Shown one piece after another: positions 38,238 through 44,766 of a stretch of DNA of 44,766 bases. A model generated the notes under the pieces. It searched no databases and was not told the DNA's origin. It saw only the letters and a program-made list of their open reading frames with translations. The DNA is from Candidatus Woesearchaeota archaeon (GTDB lineage: Archaea; Nanobdellota; Nanobdellia; UBA10117; JABICX01). Made by a program: the position numbers and the translations under genes. The stretch covers positions 1 through 44,766 of the forward strand of contig JABHLG010000002.1 of NCBI GenBank assembly GCA_018692915.1. Direction: 5' to 3'. Every line of letters begins with the position of its first letter. Position 1 is the stretch's first letter.

Positions 38238-38552
38238 CTAATCTATTGTAAAATACTTATTTCGGTCTTTGTGAGTAATTGTTAGCCAGCCAGCAACAGC
38301 AGCTGCATCAAGCCAAGCATGAGCATAATTAAGTGCTGCAAAAGCAGTTACATAATCACCTTTCTCTTTAAAGTGCTCAGCATCAGTAACATATCGTATA
38401 CAAAAATCAAGGAATTGCTCACATTTTTTCTGTTCTTTTTTAGATAAATCCTTCTTAACTTTAGCCATTTTAAACGCAGCATTAGTCAAAGCAAAATACT
38501 TGTCAAGTTTTGCTTTTGTTATATTATTGTTTGTAACTTTTGAATTGTTCAT
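38238..38552 (-). CDS. DUF357-like protein
   Basis: FLDFCIRYVTDAEHFKEKGDYVTAFAALNYAHAWLDAAAVAGWL. Confidence 0.8.
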   Translation of the reverse strand: MNNSKVTNNNITKAKLDKYFALTNAAFKMAKVKKDLSKKEQKKCEQFLDFCIRYVTDAEHFKEKGDYVTAFAALNYAHAWLDAAAVAGWLTITHKDRNKYFTID

Positions 38553-38585
38553 AAACCTTAAATAAAATCATACCTTTTAATATTT

Positions 38586-39350
38586 ATGCAAAAAAGTAGA
38601 GATGGATATTTAGCAATTGTAATTGTTCTTGTAATCGCATCTTTTGCATTATTTTCGCAATATTATACTACAGGTGCAGTTGGAAGTAAATTATCTGTTC
38701 TACCTGAATTAGAAATTGTTAGTGTTGAAACGTCTACTACGGATATAACTACAACTATACAGAATATTGGACAAGGGACAAAACACCGCTTTGCAGTAAA
38801 TTTTTATGAGCGAGAAAAAGATACAGTAGGTGAAGAAGCATTTATTGGTAGGCAATTTTTTAAAGATGGTTTAAATGATAAAGACCCTGTTACATTTACA
38901 ATTGGATGGAAAACAAGTATTGCAAGAAATGGCGAAGTTATAGCTATATTAGACCCCGAAGATTATATTAGAGAAGTAGATGAAAGCAATAATGAAAAGA
39001 TTATATCATATGCGTCTAGAATAATTGCTCCGGATTTATATATATCTTATTTAGACATAGTGGATAATGAGATATTACTTCAAGTTTCAAACACAGGCTC
39101 TGATTTTGAAAAAGAATTTGTAATAAATACATATCTTATTAATGATGAAGTAACTTTGATTAAAAGCCGTTCATTAAGTTCATTTGGAGCATCAGAAACA
39201 TTTAATATCCCATTTGTAGCACCAGATAAACCTTATACAATTAGAGTAATAGTAGATGATGTGTTACCTGTTGATGGAATTAAAATTGATAGGTCACAAA
39301 TTGCTGAATCAAATGAAGACAACAATGTTTTTGATATACTTATTGCGTAG
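38586..39350 (+). CDS. Secreted/membrane-anchored CARDB-like repeat protein
   Basis: N-terminal TM and TTGAVG; two repeats ending DYIREVDESNNEK and SQIAESNEDNNVFDILI. Confidence 0.65.
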   Translation: MQKSRDGYLAIVIVLVIASFALFSQYYTTGAVGSKLSVLPELEIVSVETSTTDITTTIQNIGQGTKHRFAVNFYEREKDTVGEEAFIGRQFFKDGLNDKDPVTFTIGWKTSIARNGEVIAILDPEDYIREVDESNNEKIISYASRIIAPDLYISYLDIVDNEILLQVSNTGSDFEKEFVINTYLINDEVTLIKSRSLSSFGASETFNIPFVAPDKPYTIRVIVDDVLPVDGIKIDRSQIAESNEDNNVFDILIA

Positions 39351-39352
39351 AG

Positions 39353-39610
39353 GTGAATGTTTTGAAATATAATCTCGAAGTAGATAAAATAATTAAATAC
39401 ATTAAGAAGTCTAAAGCAAAGAAAGTATGTATTCAACTACCTGATGGACTTAAGCCAAAAGCAACTAAACTTTCTGATGAATTAAAAAAGAAAACAGGTT
39501 CAGAAATTTATATTTGGCTAGGAAGTAATTTTGGCGCTTGTGACGTTCCTTTGCATCTTAAAAATCTAAAATTTGATTTAATTATTAACTTCGGACACTC
39601 TAAAATATAG
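39353..39610 (+). CDS. dph2: Dph2 N-terminal fragment (diphthamide biosynthesis)
   Basis: KKVCIQLPDGLKPKA, NFGACDVPLHLKNLKFDLIINFGHSKI*; includes the first Fe-S Cys (GACD). Confidence 0.82.
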   Translation: MNVLKYNLEVDKIIKYIKKSKAKKVCIQLPDGLKPKATKLSDELKKKTGSEIYIWLGSNFGACDVPLHLKNLKFDLIINFGHSKI

Positions 39611-39685
39611 TTTTCATTTTTACACAGTAATAAATCAGTTTTATATAGTATTGACTATATACTTATTCAACTTAGGTGAGCGGAT

Positions 39686-39970
39686 ATGCTAGGTTTTGAA
39701 GGAAGTCTTGGTGTGGGCATCGGCCTACTATTGGGATTAGCATTTTTGAAGTACAGTGGTTATGTAGATTTAATCAAAAAAGAACTAAGTTACATTGCGT
39801 CAGGAGCAATTTTCCTATTGCTGGGATCTGTTGTTACAACAGCTTCAGGTATTCCTGGTATAGGCGCAGCCGTAACATGGATTGAATTAATCTTCGTGGT
39901 CATTGCATTCATTTTAGTGCTAATCGGAGCCATCACAATGGCATTTCAGATCTTTTCAAAAATAAAATAA
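39686..39970 (+). CDS. Small membrane protein
   Basis: 94 aa, three hydrophobic segments, followed by a T-rich terminator-like tract. Confidence 0.55.
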   Translation: MLGFEGSLGVGIGLLLGLAFLKYSGYVDLIKKELSYIASGAIFLLLGSVVTTASGIPGIGAAVTWIELIFVVIAFILVLIGAITMAFQIFSKIK

Positions 39971-40160
39971 ATAAGAGATCTGTTGTTTTTTTCTTTTTAA
40001 TTTTTTTATTCTTTTAGCGTAGCTAAGGTTTTTGTTAAATTTTCCAAGCTGAATTTATTTTCAGCGTGGCCACGCAAAGCTTAGCTTAGTTTTAAAAAAC
40101 TGATAGAGTAATCTTTTAAACCGTAACACTTTTATACATTATTATATAACTATATATAAG

Positions 40161-40427
40161 ATGAAACAATCAACAATTTTGCATAGTCCAACATTAGAAT
40201 CTGTAAGAATGGTAGAAGAATCTATTCGAAAATATAGCCAAGAGTTTGGAAAATATCAGCTTTGGAAAAAATTACCTAAGAAAATGATGTATCAGACATA
40301 TCTTATAATTCTTGATTACTTACAAGAATCTGGAAAGATAATGATTGATGAAGAGGGGATTGTAATCTGGACATATAATCCTAAAAGAGTGAAGCAATTA
40401 ATTAAGGAAGGTTTAATTGTTAAGTAA
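40161..40427 (+). CDS. wHTH antitoxin-like protein, copy 3
   Basis: LHSPTLESVRMVEESIRK...KLPKKMMYQTYLIILDYLQESGKIMI; paralog of copies 1 and 2. Confidence 0.7.
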   Translation: MKQSTILHSPTLESVRMVEESIRKYSQEFGKYQLWKKLPKKMMYQTYLIILDYLQESGKIMIDEEGIVIWTYNPKRVKQLIKEGLIVK

Positions 40428-40428
40428 T

Positions 40429-40761
40429 ATGAAAGAGATATTTGTAGTATTTATATCACAGAAATTAAAAGATGAATTTGAGTTTTTAAAAGATAATAAA
40501 TTTGAAGATAATCAACTTTATGAGTTCATAAAAAGAGCTATTGATGATATGAAGCAGAATCCAAATTGTGGCACAAAAATACCTAAAAAATTATGGCCTA
40601 AAGAATATATACAAAAATATGATATTACAAATTTGTATAAATATGATTTGCCAAATGCTTGGCGTTTAGTATATACAATTGAAACAGATAAAGTTCAAAT
40701 AATTAGTATAATTCTTGAATGGTTTAACCACAAAGATTATGAAAAGAGGTTTAGATATTAA
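40429..40761 (+). CDS. RelE/ParE/YoeB-like toxin
   Basis: TNLYKYDLPNAWRLVYTIETDKVQIISIILEWFNHKDYEKRF; paralog of 21399-21746. Confidence 0.72.
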   Translation: MKEIFVVFISQKLKDEFEFLKDNKFEDNQLYEFIKRAIDDMKQNPNCGTKIPKKLWPKEYIQKYDITNLYKYDLPNAWRLVYTIETDKVQIISIILEWFNHKDYEKRFRY

Positions 40762-40771
40762 AAATCTAAAA

Positions 40772-41080
40772 TTAAAATACTAAACCAATTCCTAATCCTA
40801 TCGCATAAGGAATAAGCATTATATTCTTTGGTGCTCTGTAGGTATTTCCACTAGAACCAGTTTTATCTTCTGAAAGTTCATTACAATTCATTGCTGCAGC
40901 AGTTCCAACACCGAATCCACCAAGTGCTGTGCCGAGCATTAATTTGAATTCCAAGCTAACATTGTTTCCTATAAATGGCCCACTACTTTCACCACTAGCA
41001 ACTCTTCTAAATTCTTTTGTAGTAATGTACCCACCTATAAAATACGATAGTGCACTGACTTTAGCTGTCTTTGATACCAT
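40772..41080 (-). CDS. Small membrane protein, hypothetical
   Basis: MVSKTAKVSALSYFIGGYITTKEFRR...IMLIPYAIGLGIGLVF. Confidence 0.45.
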   Translation of the reverse strand: MVSKTAKVSALSYFIGGYITTKEFRRVASGESSGPFIGNNVSLEFKLMLGTALGGFGVGTAAAMNCNELSEDKTGSSGNTYRAPKNIMLIPYAIGLGIGLVF

Positions 41081-41132
41081 GTTACTTTTAGGTGACAAAA
41101 ACCCTTTAAAAGTGTTTCTTATATCATATAAT

Positions 41133-41810
41133 ATGCAAACTCTATTCATAGAAGCTCGATCAAGTCAGGATTTGATTCCTGCAATAAGAGCTAATCTATC
41201 AACTTTGAAGAAGTTTAAGACTATTGGTTTATTTACAACTGTTCAGCATATTGGAGAGTTTGAGAAAGCTAAGGATTTTCTAGAGAAAAATAATGTCAAA
41301 ATTCTTACTGGAAAGTCTAAGAAATCTGTAAGTTGTCAAGGTCCTTGTTCATTCTACACCAGTCAGATACTTGGTTGTGATGCTAGTGCTGCAAAGAACC
41401 TAAATGTAGACTCTTATGTATATATTGGAACAGGTGAATTCCATCCTATTGCAATTGCTCTTGAAACTGATAAGTCGGTGTTTAAATTAAATCCTATTAC
41501 AAGGAGATTAGAGCAAATTAGCCAGCAAGATAAGCGGAAATTCTTAGCTAGAAAAGCAGCTAGGTTAGATAAGCTAAATCACTCAAAGAAGATAGGTATA
41601 ATCTTATCAACAAAGCCTGGTCAATATAAGCCAAAGCTTGCTGAAAAACTAAATAAAAAGTTCAAAAATTCTTATGTTTTTATATCTGATATGATTACTG
41701 CATCAGATTTACTAAACTTTCCAGATATTGACTGCTGGATAAATACAGCATGCCCTAGATTAATAGAAGACTCTTGGCCTAAGACTTTTGTAAATGCGGA
41801 TTGGATATAG
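41133..41810 (+). CDS. dph2: Dph2 C-terminal fragment (diphthamide biosynthesis)
   Basis: MQTLFIEARSSQDLI, FTTVQHIGEFEKAKDFLE, SQILGCDASAAKN, YIGTGEFHPIAIAL and CWINTACPRLIEDSW; own TATA-like element upstream. Confidence 0.85.
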   Translation: MQTLFIEARSSQDLIPAIRANLSTLKKFKTIGLFTTVQHIGEFEKAKDFLEKNNVKILTGKSKKSVSCQGPCSFYTSQILGCDASAAKNLNVDSYVYIGTGEFHPIAIALETDKSVFKLNPITRRLEQISQQDKRKFLARKAARLDKLNHSKKIGIILSTKPGQYKPKLAEKLNKKFKNSYVFISDMITASDLLNFPDIDCWINTACPRLIEDSWPKTFVNADWI

Positions 41811-41844
41811 TAAGGCTTTTAAACTCTTTTCTTAGTTTATTATA

Positions 41845-42117
41845 ATGGAACCAACAATTATTGAATCAAAAAAAGACTTGCTTAAGCTGTCTTTCAAGGA
41901 AATGGATCAAGGATTTATTAATTTAGTTAAATCTAAGCTATGGGAAGATAAATCTACTGAAATCGCTGGTTTTAAGATAACACACCCCGAGTCAGGAGAA
42001 TTAGTATTTACATTACGAACTAAAGGTAAAGATGCAAAGAAGGTTTGGAATGATACTTTAACATCTTTATCTAAAGATATTAGTAAATTTGGAATCGAAA
42101 TTAAAAAATTAAAATAA
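41845..42117 (+). CDS. rpoL: DNA-directed RNA polymerase subunit L (Rpo11)
   Basis: IAGFKITHPESGELVFTLRTKGKDAKKVWNDTL. Confidence 0.88.
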   Translation: MEPTIIESKKDLLKLSFKEMDQGFINLVKSKLWEDKSTEIAGFKITHPESGELVFTLRTKGKDAKKVWNDTLTSLSKDISKFGIEIKKLK

Positions 42118-42130
42118 TATAAAAAATAAT

Positions 42131-42421
42131 TTATATATTTACTTTTATGCCACCAATTTTTTTAGCTAATATATTATAGACTAACGCAGCGATAGCTCCA
42201 ATTATGAAGTAGAATATACCATATATTATTGGAAATACAATTATTGCCATAAATCCAAAGTTTTCAGGCATTATCATTGGCATATTAGGCAAATTAAATT
42301 GACTAATAAATGCAATTCCAATTCCTGCCAATAATCCTAATATTACTCCAAATATGCTACCTATTTTTGCTAGCGACATTACATCAATTTTTTTGAATTC
42401 TATTGTCTTTGATTTTGCCAT
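42131..42421 (-). CDS. Membrane protein, DUF3566-like
   Basis: IEFKKIDVMSLAKIGSIFGVILGL...GAIAALVYNILAKKIGGIKVNI. Confidence 0.55.
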   Translation of the reverse strand: MAKSKTIEFKKIDVMSLAKIGSIFGVILGLLAGIGIAFISQFNLPNMPMIMPENFGFMAIIVFPIIYGIFYFIIGAIAALVYNILAKKIGGIKVNI

Positions 42422-42488
42422 AGTGTATATACACCACCCTAGAAATATAAAAGGGTTTGGAGCAAATTTCAACTAGTTTTAACAGTAT

Positions 42489-42667
42489 TAACGTTGTTAC
42501 GCGTAGCGCCGTAGTAAATTGATATTAACAACGTTAGTATATTCTATATAATATTATAATACTATCTTATGTCTATTTTAGTCATAACATATTACTATAA
42601 CGTTATTCATAGTGTTAACTTAACACTATTATAGATATAACCTATGTCTATTTTAGTCATAACATAT
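42489..42667. repeat. Intergenic cluster of direct and inverted repeats (putative operators)
   Basis: TAACGTTGTTA (42489-42499)/TAACAACGTTA (42526-42536); ATAGTGTTAACTTAACACTAT (42609-42629); TATGTCTATTTTAGTCATAACATAT at 42568-42592 and 42643-42667. Confidence 0.8.
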
Positions 42668-42763
42668 AACTATTTACGCAACATTTATATACATCTATAT
42701 CTAACTATAATATCTTCTTCGGGATGCAGTTTTGTGGATAAGTTATAGAGGGTAGTCTAGCAG

Positions 42764-43036
42764 ATGGTACGGGTGAGAGTTAGTAGTCATAAGAAACAGA
42801 GTAAGCGAAGGACATTTTCAAAAATTAGATATGCTCTGCTGAAGAATCTGGCTCTTAGTCAAAAAAACATACGCGAGCTAGCAACTACTTCTAAAGTTAA
42901 TTGGCGCACTACGCGCGATCATATGATATTTTTCTTGGGCATGGGTTATGCTAGAGAGGTCTTTAGCAGTCCCCAAGTCCGAATTTTTGAGATTACCCAA
43001 AAAGGTATGGAGGCTTTGGTTAAAAATGAAATATAA
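42764..43036 (+). CDS. Winged helix-turn-helix DNA-binding protein
   Basis: LSQKNIRELATTSKVNWRTTRDHMIFFLGMGYAREVF...FEITQKGMEAL. Confidence 0.7.
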   Translation: MVRVRVSSHKKQSKRRTFSKIRYALLKNLALSQKNIRELATTSKVNWRTTRDHMIFFLGMGYAREVFSSPQVRIFEITQKGMEALVKNEI

Positions 43037-44766
43037 CCATAGCATAGTGATTTATGTTGCACTCCTGCTAGCAGTTATCATCGCAATACCCTATATGCCA
43101 ACTTCAACCAGTGTTACAGGTTTTACCTTCTCAGATATTGAATCTGAATGGGAGAACTCAATCACAATCACTGCTGGAACTAGTGCTGAAACAATCGTTG
43201 AAACAGTCACCTTTGGTGAATACAAGTCAGAAACTTGTTCAGAAGGAATTGCAGTTTATACCTCAGATGCAACACAAATTCAGTTTGAAACTCAGAACGA
43301 AGTTTACGAAAATAATCTTTGCACACAAGTAGATATTGTTTTTGATAATTTGATTTACGAAGCTCCTGAAGAAGAGCCAACACCTGAAGAACCTGTAAAT
43401 GAAACTGAAGAGACACCTGAACCTGAATTTGAAATACCTGAACCATCTGAAGAAGAATTACCATCATCCTCCGAACCATCTGAAGACATACCCTCAACAG
43501 AGGAATCTACTCCTAACGAAGTAGATTCTTCTGAATCTTCAGATACAATACCTGAATCAGAAGCACCAGAAGAAGAAGCACCAGAACCTGAAAGTGAACC
43601 AGAACCAACACCCGAACCATCATTTGAAGTAACTGGTGCAGTTTCAGCATTCCCTGAAGGCGAAGAAGCAATAACTTACCATATTTTCTATGGTGCAATT
43701 CCTGACGAACCAACACCTGAAGAACCAACTAACGAAACAGAAGAGGAAATAGAAGAACCAACACCCGAAACTCCTACAGAACCAGAGTTTGAAATTCCTC
43801 TTCCAACAAATGAGACAATTAATGACACAATATCTCCTGTAAATGATACCCTAAACAATACAATACAGCCAATAAATGAGACAAATAAAACAGTTAACGA
43901 GACCCTAAATGAGACTGTTGAACCAACATCAAATGTAACTGCTCGAGTTCGAACGATTCAATCAAATGTAACTATTTTCCAGCCAGTTATTTGGCAACAA
44001 GTAATTGAACTAGATCAAGATACAGAAACTTTGGAGTTTGAAGTTCCAGAGCCAGCAACTAAGATTAAAGTAACAAAAATCAGAGAAACTGGTGAAGAAG
44101 AGCTAATTCCTGATGAGCATATAGAAGGTATTGATTTAGAAGATTTTGATGAATTTACTATTGCAGCTAATCCTGAGAATGAATTACCTTCTTCAGCAGA
44201 TGAGTTCTCAATTACAGGCGCAGTAACATCAGAATTACTTCGAGAACAAGTAATTGCATTTTGGAACTGGTTCCTAGACTTCTTTAGTGGTGGAATAACT
44301 GGATTTGCAGTATCTGAACCACAATCAGAATCACTTGAAGTTCCAAATAAAACAATCACAATCAATGAAACAATCACACAGCAAGAAGAAATTATAATTG
44401 AATATGAAACTCCTGCGCCAGTCACAACTGAAGAAAATACTGACTTTGGAAAGAGAGTAGTTGTTTCTTCAGATGTCCACTATGAAAATATCCTTACATA
44501 CACCACACTTGAACAGCAAGTTCCTGAATCAGCAATCAAATTATACCAAATACAAGAAGTAGAGCACTTTGATAATGAAACAAATGAGACCACATACACA
44601 ACAGAAAGAGTTGATGTAACTAATAATGAAAGTATTGACTTATGGATGCTTGATACAGATAATGACACACAAATAGATTACCTTGAATGGATTACACCAC
44701 ACCTTTCAAATGAGACTTTTGAAATAGAAATCCTTGTCCTTAACCCTTACACTTACTTGCGAGATG
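43026..44766 (+). CDS. Large acidic secreted surface protein (3' end outside window)
   Basis: Frame open to window end, absent from the track: MKYNHSIVIYVALLLAVIIAIPYMPTSTSVTGFTFSD..., Pro/Glu/Thr-rich stretches, many N-x-T sequons, four TG(A/F) motifs. Confidence 0.75.
   Translation, partial: MKYNHSIVIYVALLLAVIIAIPYMPTSTSVTGFTFSDIESEWENSITITAGTSAETIVETVTFGEYKSETCSEGIAVYTSDATQIQFETQNEVYENNLCTQVDIVFDNLIYEAPEEEPTPEEPVNETEETPEPEFEIPEPSEEELPSSSEPSEDIPSTEESTPNEVDSSESSDTIPESEAPEEEAPEPESEPEPTPEPSFEVTGAVSAFPEGEEAITYHIFYGAIPDEPTPEEPTNETEEEIEEPTPETPTEPEFEIPLPTNETINDTISPVNDTLNNTIQPINETNKTVNETLNETVEPTSNVTARVRTIQSNVTIFQPVIWQQVIELDQDTETLEFEVPEPATKIKVTKIRETGEEELIPDEHIEGIDLEDFDEFTIAANPENELPSSADEFSITGAVTSELLREQVIAFWNWFLDFFSGGITGFAVSEPQSESLEVPNKTITINETITQQEEIIIEYETPAPVTTEENTDFGKRVVVSSDVHYENILTYTTLEQQVPESAIKLYQIQEVEHFDNETNETTYTTERVDVTNNESIDLWMLDTDNDTQIDYLEWITPHLSNETFEIEILVLNPYTYLRD

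Noticed and set aside
40929-41132. N-terminal extension of the Dph2 C-fragment ORF
   Set aside because: Antisense to the small membrane gene and lacks Dph2 similarity; the ATG at 41133 matches where Dph2 resumes.
42568-42667. Possible CRISPR array
   Set aside because: Only two repeat units, AT-rich palindromic operator-like, no cas genes.
42489-42763. Replication origin
   Set aside because: No Cdc6/Orc1 gene or ORB-like elements nearby; operator cluster is simpler.
43207-44668. Minus-strand ORFs opposite the acidic surface protein
   Set aside because: Low-complexity mirror ORFs (Leu/Val/Gln- or Ser-rich) created by the repetitive plus-strand coding sequence.

Overview
AT-rich archaeal chromosomal window, probably from a DPANN/Woesearchaeota-like lineage. 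That placement is inferred from gene content (aEF1-beta, FEN1, L10e, Rpo11/RpoL, TruD, diphthamide genes) and from compact, tightly packed genes. The flanks are mostly housekeeping genes: an S-layer-like C-terminus, a GT2 glycosyltransferase, TruD, aEF1-beta, FEN1, TrpRS, a Trm5-like methyltransferase and DphB. The core (about 11-33 kb) is a large type IV pilus-like locus. It has a TadA/VirB11-type ATPase, a TadC/FlaJ-like platform protein, several multi-TM and coiled-coil proteins, and about 14 small-to-large proteins with pilin-like (class III) N-termini. Several of these are too short for the ORF track, and two carry large Cys-rich or adhesin-like ectodomains. Most notable observations: (1) the expanded pilin/adhesin array; (2) a dph2 gene apparently split into two ORFs about 1.5 kb apart that together keep all three Fe-S cysteines, with a TA-like module between them; (3) three copies of a wHTH antitoxin-like gene, one next to a toxin truncated by a stop; (4) two divergent surface proteins sharing a GFGEIDPFTAILLA N-terminal segment; (5) GC-rich hairpin elements, including two placed between a Shine-Dalgarno and a start codon; (6) an unassigned structured RNA candidate upstream of trpS; (7) a PEP-synthase-like protein lacking the catalytic His; (8) a large open frame running off the right edge that the ORF track does not list. 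No CRISPR array, rRNA, transposase or confidently identifiable tRNA was seen.
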